DNA of 64,000 bases from Melieria omissa (lineage: Eukaryota > Arthropoda > Insecta > Diptera > Ulidiidae): positions 100,193,905 through 100,257,904 of the forward strand of contig OZ020269.1 of NCBI GenBank assembly GCA_963971225.1. The letters are read 5' to 3'. Shown in pieces: positions 46,944 through 57,110 of the stretch. The stretch's first letter is position 1. Every line of letters begins with the position of its first letter. The position numbers and the translations under genes are program-made. The notes under the pieces are model-generated. The model did no database searches, had not been told where the DNA came from, and saw only the letters and a program-made list of their open reading frames with translations.

Positions 46944-49337
46944 TAGGCTGGAGTGAAAATGGCCAAAAAAAAATTTTTTTGGAATATCAATTAGCTAGAT
47001 ATCTCAAAATGTGCCAATACATCAATATAAAGCTGTGTAAAAATTAAAAAGAAATTAAACAATTTTTTGATCTCCCATCACAACTTTTAATTTCACAGTA
47101 TTACGCGACATTAAAGATAGTCATCTTAAAATTCAATTAAAAATCAAATACGCTTCTAATTACAATATTTAATGATGTCAAAGTTATAAACACATGGTTA
47201 CAGGGTGAAGTGACAAAAATCACGTTTCGACTCGAACGCCGGCATTTGCTGACGAGAAGCAATGCGTGCACGGATGTCGCGTCGAAGTTAAGTTTTGCAG
47301 GAACCTTGAGCCTCCGTATTTGTCCACTGGGGACTGCTGTAGCTCTGGCCTTCATCACTCGTCGTAAGCCCAGTTCACGTATATGTGGTCGATGGTCCGT
47401 CATCATGGCCAGGAGCACATTCTCCGGGTGAGCAAAGTATGCGTTACGGTGAATAACGGGGTCAACGATTCCCTTGAGTTTGGAGCTGAGGTAACGTGAC
47501 TTGACAAGCATCTGGTGAATCCAGAGAATCCGTGTGGGTCTGTCGTCCCGCCATCGAGTGACTGGAATAAATTAAGTCGCCGGATAACGCCCGATTTTTG
47601 TCCCGTGTTTACGTTTGTGCCGTCACACCCGACAACTTTAATATTATCTGTCTTCGCATTTTGCTCTTTGATACTAGCGACTAAGTACTCAGCTATGTCT
47701 TTGCTGCAGCCTGATGACGGAGACGTATGGTTGAAGTACGAAGAACCCGGCTCTGCGATGATGGTTATGTGTTCTTCCTATATGGTTTTTCTGTGGTACT
47801 TGTTGTCGACGGCGAGGACTTGTGTTAAAGTTTTATCCTTGCGGCCATCAAAAAATAGTCCATCTATGCCCTTGTGAGTGTGGTCGTCTTCATTCTGCCT
47901 CAGTTCCTTTCGAATTTTACTGCGTTTTCGACGGATTTTGCTTCGGTCGATTACTTTGGATCGGTCGTTGAGTGATACGAGACCAAGATCATGCAGAACT
48001 GTTGTTGCTAATACAGCAGCCGATCTGTCCGAAACTCCGGTCCGATCGCAAGCTATAGCGAGGGAAGGCAGAGAGATAGTAATTTTTTGGCACTCTCGAT
48101 CCTGATTTGGCTTAGTTTTGAGTGATTCTCTATCTGGGATGTACTCATCGACAGTGGGACTGTCAGACGAGTCCGTGTCGTATTCGGAACTTTCGGCAGA
48201 ATAGGGTTGACTTTTGCTCGCATCGTCATCGATCTTCTTAATCTTCATTCGTTTGAGATTTGCTTCCTCTCTTTCAGCTTTTCTCTTCAATTTTGATGTT
48301 ACCACTTGATCTGTACCACCGATTATCATCTTTCTTGGCCCTCTCTGGTCTTGAAGGAACTGCCGTTCGTTTGCCGGAATTTTGTTGTGTTTCGTACATT
48401 TGCAATTGGCCACCATATCGGAGCACTTGCATTTGCTGAGATCAAACAGAGTGTTAGCTTTGTCACGAAAGTCCGATAATCTCCGTTGGTAGTTTGGTTG
48501 ATTCCTTTTACATTTGTTGACTTTTAGCATTGTGTTGTATTTGTCGTGGAACGATCTAAGTTTTTCTATCGCTTGTGCATGCGTTACTGTTGGAAGTGAG
48601 GCCCTTTGCCATATCTCTTCGACTTCATAGCACAGTTTTTGAGATATGTCAAAAAATTATGGGTATTTACCATTGTCCGTCTTCAGATCTTGTCAAAGTT
48701 GAATATATTTCTTCATGAGATCGGTGTAGGTCGGCAGAGTATTGGTCGGCAGGTTTCGTGGAGCGCCAAATATCACGCACGAAACTTTGTCTCTTGTAAC
48801 TGTCATCTCTTTAAAAATATAAAGAAATAACTAGTAACCCTTCACTGCCCTACCTTTTTGCGCACAAGTTCAGGTACTCACCTTTTTTTTGTTTTTTTTT
48901 AATTAAATCAGATGTAACGTCACAAGTTTATTTCGAATCGGTCACTTCACAAGGAAATCGTGAACATTCAACAATCATAAACAGAATTAAACTAGCGGGG
49001 TTTGCCACATTCCAACGATTAAAACACGAATTGTAATTTGTAATATTTTATTCGCTCAAACAGGACTGCTACAATAAATAACTTAAAACCCGCAAACCTA
49101 AAGCAAAGGCTACTGAGATTTATTTTGAATCCTTAACTGAGTTGAAATTACGACTTTCACTTCTTTCGACGAAAGTGAAAAAAGTATTAAAAAAAAATTA
49201 TTTCAATTAGGTGATGGGCGATCAAGGAGTTGTTAGAAACTAATATAATTTTGCAGGATTGGTACCATGGACATTTGGCACATTTCCAATATACTAGCTT
49301 CTTAAAATTTTAAAATCAATTTTTTCACTCCACCCTA
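46944..49337 (-). mobile_element. 2.4-kb DNA transposon, 8-bp duplications, hAT-like ends
   Basis: Flanked by a perfect 8-bp duplication ATGGACGG (46936-46943 and 49338-49345). Ends read TAGGCTGGAGTGAAAA (left) and, reversed, TAGGGTGGAGTGAAAA, differing only at position 5. Its removal rejoins the LINE reading ...MDG|KASAKKVF..., an independent proof of the borders. The only gene-like content is the minus-strand pseudogene at 47137-48806. The 8-bp duplication and TAGGS ends fit hAT; P, Merlin and Zisupton types also make 8-bp duplications, so the superfamily is inferred. Confidence 0.85.
47137..48806 (-). pseudogene. Transposon-borne KCKC-motif protein, decayed
   Basis: The reading starts at ATG 48806 (MTVTRDKVSCVIFGAP) and stays in one frame through three stops (TGA, TAA, TAG) to about 47570. 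Visible parts: WQRASLPTVTHAQAIEKLRS; a cysteine cluster KCKCSDMVANCKC followed by NERQFLQDQRGPRKMIIGG; a basic and acidic linker; CDRTGVSDRSAAVLA; EEHITIIAEPGS; and KVVGCDGTNVNTG. The middle is then deleted, and the C-terminal IVDPVIHRNAYFAHPENVLL and HIRELGLRRVMKAR block follows at 47140-47510 in another frame. I recall this set of motifs as a repetitive, uncharacterised arthropod protein family. Its position as sole gene of a bounded transposon makes it the likely transposase; the Asp in GCDGT could be catalytic, which is inference. Confidence 0.72.
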
Positions 49338-49345
49338 ATGGACGG

Positions 49346-49545
49346 CAAAGCTTCGGCAAAAAAGGTGTTCGGTGCGGTAGTTGGAGGTCGACGGCGAAGA
49401 GGGAGAGCGTATCTCGAGGACCAAGGACCAATGAGGAGGCCCTATCTTCCTTGGTGTGACCAACTGTAGAAAGCGCGCGCACAGCAGAGGTGCAGGCCGT
49501 AACCCGGTAACGGGTTGTTATGGCCAGTTAAGTAAGTATTGCCTC
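49346..49545 (+). pseudogene. LINE C-terminal tail relic, right part
   Basis: Continues from 46943: ASAKKVFGAVVGGRRRRGRA then YLEDQGPMRRPYLPWCDQL and a stop, fitting the --KVFDA-VGG-RRRGRP---W-D block. GTAACCCGGTAACGGG and a TTAAGTAAGTATTG tail end it, as at 37890-37930. Confidence 0.78.
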
Positions 49546-50961
49546 CAATAAAGAGCCTTTTCGATTTTATTCCTAAGGGAGTCGCAAAATGGGAACACAA
49601 TTCATTTTCAGATTGGGAGGAAATTGTGTAAGTGAGAGAGAGAGATAGAGTCCCGCTTTGGGCTCGTGAATGTTTATGTAGATGTATGTGTGAAGGGAAG
49701 TGAGCTGCCAATTGAGAAATCAGTTAGATTCTCAGAGGAGTTGGGGAGAGGCTCTTGGATTGTTGATAAAATTTATGGCGGAGGACAGTAACTTGAAGAA
49801 ACACAATTAAACCTGGACGAGTTACCTGTAAAGTATACTTTGAAGAAGGCGACCTGCGAATGTCTTCTGTGGCTGGTAGAAAAATGTGCACTCTGGGACA
49901 ATCGTTGACGAGTTATGGACAATTAGTTACAGAGATCTACTAGAGATAACGCGTCATATAATGACTAGTAGGGAAGTATATCATTACGGCTTCGAATGAC
50001 TGGTAACAAGATTCATAGACAAATTTTTAAATACATTTTCTCTATGTAAATAGATACGCGTAACTAGTTTCTACGAAAATTTTTCATTTTCTGCACTAAA
50101 AAAAGTTTAATAAATATATACTAATGAATCCGTGTTCTTTGGACTAAGCTTTTAAACGGTCGAGGATCTGGTCACCAGTTGGGTGCCCTCAATGCAACGG
50201 TAAAGACAAAATGGGATGATCAACTATAGGAAGTCTAAGGTAGCCTCAAAGATGTCAATGGGCACCGAAGCTGGAAGAGTTCTAAACGCAGATCACGTCC
50301 TGTTATTCTCTCAGGATAATAGCCGGGGCCCAAACGTAGTGGGTTCTAGCGAGTGTTTAGTTATCCAAGGATCAACCGTAATTGCCTCGAATAGGTGCTT
50401 TGGTTTAATGTTCTTTATTACATCCTCTTCTGAAGTATGTAAGTAGGATGACAGCTCAAATGAGCTCACTTAGATCTATGAGGCAGATGAACTTGTGTTG
50501 TGTTCATGTACCAGATGTTCATTTTCATAATGAAAACTTTACCCGCTAATCGGTTTGACATTTGCAGCACTAAAAACATTAAAAACAATCGCTGACCGCA
50601 TACTTAAAAATAAACACTAAGACAGCTTGCAATATTCCACCAGAAAAACGCAGCGAAAAGCTCAGCGAATTGTCTACAAGCGAATCGTAAAATCTTAAAA
50701 TGATCATTTCAAAAACGATTAGCCGACGCATGGAAATAAACGTCACAGCAAAGCAAAAAATCAAAACACACTGTCAAGATAATAAATCATAAGTCATAAT
50801 ACGACAGATCGACAACTTGTATTCACACGCGAAAAAGACATATTTATTATTTATTTTTGTCTGATTTGATCCAACGGCAGGATTCCAATCAAAAAGTATC
50901 AACATTCAACTTTTTTCTTAAACACGATTTTTTCTTAACATTATTAAGTTGAGTGACGACA
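49546..50961. other. Non-coding DNA, unclassified
   Basis: Mixed composition with no recognised gene. A GAGAGAGAGA run lies near 49630. Open frames on either strand show no motifs and probably belong to eroded repeats. Confidence 0.4.
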
Positions 50962-50963
50962 TA

Positions 50964-52649
50964 CAGTGAATCAAAAAAGTTTACGTACACTTTAATTTTC
51001 TACTTAAAACATTCAACAATTCTTTTCAATTTGTGCTCTCCAATATTGTTTTCTGCGAATGGGTTAGATAAATATTCTGTTCGTCGCTATATATGCTTTA
51101 TTTCGCGTTATTGTTGATAAGAACGATGTGAGGGAAGGCAAAGGGAAAACTGTATTGATAAAATGATCAAAAAAGTTTACGTACAACTTAGGCAATGTGC
51201 TTTGTTTTTGGCAATGTAATGGCAATTACTTTTTATTTTCTACTTTTGTTGATTGCCTACTATACTTGTAAGTAATATCAATGTGCTTTTTGAGTTCATT
51301 GTCATTTGAATTCAGTGTCATTTTGTTCAAAGTGAAAAAAGTGAGTCGTTATGGGTAGCGGTCTGGAAATTACATTGGAAATGCGGAAAATAATTTTGAA
51401 ATTATATTTGGAAAATAAATCTTTACGCGAAATTGGTAAAACAATTGGAAAATCTCATTCTAGTGTACAAACAGTAATTAATTCGTACATAAAAAACGGC
51501 GATTTACACACAAAGCCACGATCAGGCAGGCCAAAAGTGTTAACGCCACGAGAAGTACGGAATATCGTCTCTGCTGTGAAGGAAAATGCAAAAATATCTG
51601 CAGTGAAATTGACCCAAAACATATGTAATGCGACTCAGAAAAACATAAATCCTCAAACAATAAGGAACACCTTGTATAAGGCTGGGTATCATGGACGAGT
51701 TGCTCGTCGTAAACCGTTCATATCGAAAGTAAACAAGAAGAAGCGGTTAGAATTTGCTAAAAAGCACGTAGAAAAGCCAGACTCGTTTTGGGAAAATGTT
51801 GTATTCAGCGACGAATCAAAATTTAATGTATTTGGGTCGGATGGTACAGGAAAAGTGTGGAGAAAAGTCAACGAAGAGCTAAAGGAGAACAATTTAATAC
51901 CTACAGTTAAGCATGGCGGTGGAAATGTAATGATTTGGGGGAGTATGGCTGCATCTGGAGTTGGAGAATTAGTTTTTATAACTGATACTATGAACAAGCA
52001 GACATATTTAAACATTTTAAAAAATAATTTGCTTCCAAGTGTGGACAAACTGGGTCTAAGTCGCACAAGCTTCTGCTTTCAACAAGATAACGACCCCAAA
52101 CATACGTCGTTTCTTGTCCAAGAATGGCTCATATATCATTGTAAGCAACTTTATACACCTCCACAGTCACCGGATATCAACCCAATTGAACACATATGGG
52201 ACCTTTTAGAAAAACGTATCCGGAAGCGCAATATTACTTCCAAGGAAACCCTTGCAGCTGCACTAACGGCTGAGTGGGTCAAAATAACAGAAAGCGATAC
52301 CAAAGTACTAGTTAAAAGTATGCGTCGGCGCCTGGAAGCAATTATTGTAGCCAAAGGAGGGCCAACAAAATACTGAACCCATAGTCAACGTCTTTTTTCC
52401 TGTTGTAAACTTGAAGATCTCATCGATGTACGTAAACTTTTTTGATATGAATATCTTCCATTTTTTTGTTTTGGCTTTGTTTTCCACAATAATTTGTTGT
52501 AAAATGTAACTATTTTTAGTTGTACGTGTTAATAAATGTTCACTGTTTGAAATAAACCGAAGATGTTTACAATTTTTATTCATTTTGGAACAATTAACAA
52601 GGCTTTAATGCTGGAGTATTCGATGTACGTAAACTTTTTTGATTCACTG
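50964..52649 (+). mobile_element. Complete Tc1-family transposon with IR/DR ends
   Basis: Perfect 26-bp terminal inverted repeats (50964-50989 and 52624-52649, starting CAGTGAATC) flanked by TA at 50962-50963 and 52650-52651. The 19-bp core TCAAAAAAGTTTACGTACA occurs four times: outer copies at 50971-50989 and 52624-52642, inner copies at 51167-51185 and 52427-52445, about 196 bp inward on each side. This is the IR/DR layout of Tc1 elements with two transposase sites per end. With an unbroken gene it looks young and possibly active. Confidence 0.96.
51351..52376 (+). CDS. Tc1-family transposase, intact
   Basis: 341 codons without interruption, the usual length of Tc1 transposases (about 340). 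Residues 1-110 form the paired-like DNA-binding region: a first helix-turn-helix (ITLEMRKIILKLYLENKSLR), an SGRPK basic motif at 58-62 and a second helix-turn-helix. The DDE domain shows D154 (VVFSDESKF), a Gly-rich turn at 189-204 (GGGNVMIWGSMAASG), D246 (FQQDNDPKH) and E280 (SPDINPIEHIWD). Only 33 residues separate D246 and E280, one fewer than the 34 standard for this family. The ATG at 51351 directly follows a short leader after the inner repeat; the TGA is at 52374-52376 and AATAAA at 52531-52536. The enzyme would cut and paste at TA sites in the nucleus. Confidence 0.97.
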   Translation: MGSGLEITLEMRKIILKLYLENKSLREIGKTIGKSHSSVQTVINSYIKNGDLHTKPRSGRPKVLTPREVRNIVSAVKENAKISAVKLTQNICNATQKNINPQTIRNTLYKAGYHGRVARRKPFISKVNKKKRLEFAKKHVEKPDSFWENVVFSDESKFNVFGSDGTGKVWRKVNEELKENNLIPTVKHGGGNVMIWGSMAASGVGELVFITDTMNKQTYLNILKNNLLPSVDKLGLSRTSFCFQQDNDPKHTSFLVQEWLIYHCKQLYTPPQSPDINPIEHIWDLLEKRIRKRNITSKETLAAALTAEWVKITESDTKVLVKSMRRRLEAIIVAKGGPTKY

Positions 52650-52817
52650 TATGCATACAAATTGAAAAGTCCGCAATGCAAAGTGATTGTAAAAAATTAA
52701 CAACAACAAAAAAATGAAAACCAAGAAACCTGAAAAGAAGAAACATTTGTTGCTTTGCGTTTGTGTTAATGAAAAGTCGATGATAAATGCGGCAAACGGA
52801 TGCGCCAACTTACTTAC

Positions 52818-52986
52818 AAAGCGGACAAATCCACTGACAGATGAATGAATTCACTGTCGATTGACAGTGCACGCCGCCGCTGTTGACATGTGGTGGAGGT
52901 TTGGCTGCGTGGTTGCCACTCACAGCCAACGCTTTGAAAATGTGTAAATAAACACAACCAATGCAAACACTGCCACTGGCCACAAA
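52818..52986 (-). CDS. Candidate internal coding exon, unrecognised
   Basis: On the minus strand a T-rich tract ending TTGATTGTGTAG precedes 52986, and a strong donor GTAAGTAAG begins at 52817. Between them, 169 nt are open in two frames. One contains KALAVSGNHAAKPPPHVNSG then GVHCQSTVNSFICQWICPL; the other is Cys-rich (CGQWQCLHWLCLF). Two frames being open lowers confidence that it is coding, but the splice sites are good. No partner exon is identified and no family is recognised. It could be a leader exon. Confidence 0.3.
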
Positions 52987-53060
52987 CTACACAATCAAGA
53001 TAAATAAACAACAATTTATATAAAAATTTAAACAACAACAACTATGTTAATTGTTGTAGT

Positions 53061-53929
53061 AATTAATTGTTAGAGGACAAATGATCAAAGGAATGTTGAA
53101 CCAAAGCTATTCAACGAATTTTTACTTGAAATTCTTACAAAAACTTTCACATATTAACATTGATTTTTTTACTTCGAAACATTATATTATTTTTTTAAAT
53201 AATTGCATTCAGTTAAGACTGCAATTTGTACAATTTATATGACAGGAATCAAAGTCAAAGTTACAGTCTGAAAACTATGTAAAATCACTTCTACTTCCAC
53301 TCACCACTACTAAACTCATCTCAAACTCACTCACTCAGTCTTGAAATAAATCCCTATATAAATTTTTCCTTTAACAATTAAATTGTCTTTTGTCTAGGCC
53401 CCTCATTTCTCAGTCTATTATCTTTAAAAATTCCTAGAGAAAGTCATTAAAAAATTTGGAAAATCTTAATCATTTCCACACACTTTCAGTTGCGTATTTG
53501 AAAGCTGTCCGCAATGCATTTCTCTCTTTCGTTCATTAAACAGTTATTTTTCAATTATTCCGCTCGTTATGGGCCATAAATCAAATAAGGCTTTGCATTG
53601 ACTTTTTCTCTTTCTTCACGCCAAACAGCTTTGAAATGCAATTTGCTTCCGCCGGCTTAATTTTGTATAATCAACTCGCATGCGATGCTTACAACTTTTC
53701 AGCCAATGAGATTTTAATGTATTTAAAATTGAATTAAATTGTTAGTTTAATTACCATTTTTGATGTTATTAATATGCCGTGAAGGCGTCCATGGGGTTAA
53801 TAAGTGTTTTGGAAACTGACATGGAAAGAAAATTTAGGGAGGCGAGCACTTGACTCAAGACAAGCAGAGTCTTAACTGGAAAAAAACAGCGCTGGATCAT
53901 TCAAAGAAAAACCCTACTTTATAGTTTTT
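53061..53929. other. Non-coding DNA
   Basis: No gene. 53560-53700 has a good acceptor-like tract (CTTTTTCTCTTTCTTCACGC then CAAACAG) but no donor or clear coding exon after it. Confidence 0.4.
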
Positions 53930-55340
53930 TACATTTATGATCAGGTGATTTCCTCTTAGATTTAGGAGATTCTTGGAAGGACGAAATGTTTAGGAGATTT
54001 TGGTTTTGATACATTTGATGCAATTTTTGGAACTGCTTTATAGTTTTAACGCAAATTTTCGTAATGGACAAGTTTACTGTCGCAGTGAGATTAGATCAGA
54101 GAGTGTGGCCAGATCGGGAAATTTCCTCTTAGATTTAGGAGATTATTGGCCTTTTAAGAGAATTTTTGGAAGCAAGAATTGTTCAGGATAAAGTTAAGTA
54201 GATTCTGATTTTGATACATTTGACAACATTAGTAGCACTGAAGCCTTGAATGTTAATAGCAAAAGTGTCTAATTTATTTTAATTAAATTTTATACTTCAA
54301 AGTTTATAATTTACGCAATGAATAGAGAAAGTTTTCAAAAGCGAATTTTATACCGATCGCATTTTTTTTAATGTTAAGTGTGTGTTAAGTTTTTGTGTTT
54401 GTCGAATGAATAACACGGTTGCAATAAAAAAATCATATATTTTATTTTTTAGAAGTTTAATAATGCAAGATTAACAATGTCAATAAAATTATAAGAAAAT
54501 GTTTAGGAAATTTTTAAATTTTTATGAGTAAGTTTCAGCAAGTTTTAGGAGATTTTTTTAATTTTATGAGGAAGTTTAAATTTTTTTTTTAATGTTGGAA
54601 AAAGTCATTTCTGGTATCAGGCAACACTAAACTTGAGCGATGTTTGTTATATTTTTATTTTTTTATGAGAAGTGTAACTTCATAGTTTTTTAAGAGGTTT
54701 TGTTTCGTTTAATAAGGAGATTTTTTAATTTTTATGAGGAATTTTTAGCTTTTTTTAATTTGGGAATAATTTCAAGTATCTGGAAACACTATACTTAAGC
54801 GATGTTAATTATATTTTTACTTTTTATTAGAAGTTTAATTCCTTGGTTTTTTTAGGAAATTTTATATTTTTGGGAGGAAATTTTAGCTTTTTGTAAGATT
54901 CAGGAGAAAATCGTTCAAGGTGTCTGGCAACACTGAACTTGAGCACTGTTAGTTATATATAGTTTTTCATGAAAAGATTAATTCCATTGTTTTTTAGGAG
55001 ATTTTCTTTAATTTAACCCTTTCCGTCATGAAAATAAACCCGTTCTGTATGAATTGTATGGACTGTAGTCCAATATATTGGACATTGTGACTGAAAGGGT
55101 TAATAAGGAGATTTTTTAATTTGTATGAGAAAGTTTCATCTTTTTTTTTATTTAGGAGAAATTTCAAGTATCTGGCAACAATATGCTTGAGCGATGTTAA
55201 TTATATTTTTATATTTGATGAAAAGTTTAATTCCTTAGTTTCGTAGGATATTACATTTTTATTTTTGGGAGGAAATTTCAGCCTTTTTTAAGATTTACGA
55301 GAGATTTAGGAGATTTCATCTATTTGGCAACATTGGGAAG
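53930..55340. repeat. Tandem array, about 165-215-bp unit
   Basis: TTAGGAGATTTTTTAATTTTTATGAG, then TATCTGGCAACACTAAACTTGAGCG, then ATGTTAATTATATTTTTAT recur. GGCAACA-type anchors lie near 54621, 54784, 54945, 55164 and 55325. The wider 54945-55164 spacing includes the MITE at 55017-55099. The left part (53950 and 54120) repeats TTTCCTCTTAGATTTAGGAG. No coding. Confidence 0.8.
55017..55099. mobile_element. 83-bp TTAA-flanked MITE
   Basis: TTAA at 55013-55016 and 55100-55103. Ends read CCCTTTCCGTCATGA (left) and, reversed, CCCTTTCAGTCACAA. It contains the perfect 16-bp palindrome GTCCAATATATTGGAC at 55068-55083. Its CCCTTTC start matches the MITE at 27328-27811. It inserted into the tandem array. 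Confidence 0.8.
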
Positions 55341-55989
55341 ATGTGTTGGTGAATTTAGCAGAAATAAAAAAAATTACCTACGGAGAGTTTAAATAAAAAG
55401 TTGTCTTATCACAAGATGTTCGAAAATCAAAAGCCCTTTGCTTCTTCAAATTTTAATTAATTAAATTAAATCATTAGAAGCAAATAAAATGAAATAAATA
55501 TAAAATAATAAATAAAATAAAATAAAATCATGTTTCTTTAACGGGATGAAATCCAGATTGCAAAGTCTTGTTCTCACATACATATCTCCATGAACTATCA
55601 AACAAGATCCTCACAGATGATCATTTTTTTGGAACATTCTCATAGGAGCAGCACTCTGACACAATATATAGTACATCTATAAGTAATACAACTTTAAGTT
55701 TCAATTTCCTTTTCTTGAACCTTTGGAAAACACACTGATTTATATCCAAAACCTGGTTCCCCTGTGATTTTTTTTTAAATAATAAAAAAAATAATTTCAT
55801 AGGTACCTATAATATTTCGAAATTGTTCAACAATATTCAAAGTACATTCCAGAATTTCTTTTATGTCCAAAGGTTCAATAGTTGTGGAATTATAGATGAT
55901 CAAAAATGAACAGGGTCTAATTGACCCAGAGTGTTTTCGATGACTGATGATTGATTGTTCTCCGAATGTTAAATCTAATTTATTTCCAT
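55341..55989. other. Non-coding AT-rich DNA
   Basis: Nothing recognised. Confidence 0.4.
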
Positions 55990-56520
55990 AAAAATCTCAG
56001 TACAACCTGTCAACTTCTCAGCACATCAAAGCCAATGTCCCATGTCTTGCCCAATGTCTTGACTTGGATGTAAGTGGGACAAACACAAAGGAAGTGGTCC
56101 ATGGCGCACTGCTAGGCCTCCTTTTTTCATGTATTTTGCCTTTGGAAAACGGTTCATCATTAGGCCAACCGATTGGCCAACTTGCAGTGCCTCCTGCATG
56201 GATACTAAAGCCAACATGAGTGTTTGGTCTAAGATTACATTTGGCATATCCTTTGTCCATCTCCATCCTCTCTCAGCCCGTCATGATCCCTTGTTGGCTC
56301 AAGCAACTCATTTCTTGTCAGAGTCTTCGTTAACAGCAATTGCTGCATTATCGAGACCGAAGTTATCGTCAGACTTTTATATCTCCTAATATTTAACCTG
56401 GATTTAAAGGACCCAACTGTTGTGGAAGTGGTTGGAGGGCTTTCTAAGGTCATAAGTATAGCTTGGATGTCACTGCAGACATAAAGGGATCTACCTCTTC
56501 CACACCATACATTAGCTCAA
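55990..56520 (-). pseudogene. LINE RNase H relic
   Basis: The minus strand near 56510-56385 reads RGRSLYVCSDIQAILMTLES then PPTTSTTVGSFKSRLN, the YVCSDSQAALKAL--P---S--V--C---LN block of R1/jockey-like RNase H with its Asp. Downstream to about 56000 the sequence stays GC-richer in broken frames (NTHVGFSIHAGG, PFSKGKIHEKRR) without clear motifs. Frameshifts throughout. Confidence 0.55.
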
Positions 56521-56639
56521 TACCACTGTAGTGTTATTATCTACATTTACAGATAATAGTTCGCTTGGAAGTATAAAGCCTCTAGAAGGCAAAGTCCTTG
56601 TTTTGATTACATTAATCAATTAAAATTCTGCCAGCGTTG

Positions 56640-57110
56640 GGATTATAGCCTTTCGTTACTAATCCTAAGTGATGGGATTGAAATCGTCTAGGAAAGGCAC
56701 TGTTAGGTTGGAGGAGTTGATACTACAGGCTTGGTGTCTCAAAGACTCAAAAAGGAAAATTCCTCGAAAATTCGAAGATTGTAGCCCTTTGCTACCAATT
56801 CTAAGTGATGAGAGACACCTCCGAAGTGGGGTTTTTTTACTATTTAAATGATAAAAGTGCCCTCCGCCTAGCCGTTGCTATTACGTTGGAGGAGTTGATA
56901 CTATAGGGTTGGTGCCTTTAATAAGCTCTACGTCAATTAATCCAGGGTAGGAGATTAGCCTATAACTAGCAGTTCTGAGTGATGGGTTGCCGTTTATTAT
57001 TTTCGATTGGTGAATTTTTTTTACTAAATTGTTTAAACACTTTCTGTGTTACCGTTGCTATTGGGTAGGAGAAGTTGATATCACACAGATGGTGTCTTTG
57101 ATAAACGCTG
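56640..57110. repeat. Three-copy tandem array, about 175-bp unit
   Basis: TTGGAGGAGTTGATACTA (near 56707, 56883 and 57065) and CTAAGTGATGGG-type anchors (near 56663, 56800 and 56978) recur. Open frames inside are short. No coding. Confidence 0.75.

Noticed and set aside
53600..53755. Plus-strand acceptor-like pyrimidine tract with a 35-codon frame
   Set aside because: No donor, start or family motif; one splice-like site alone is not enough.
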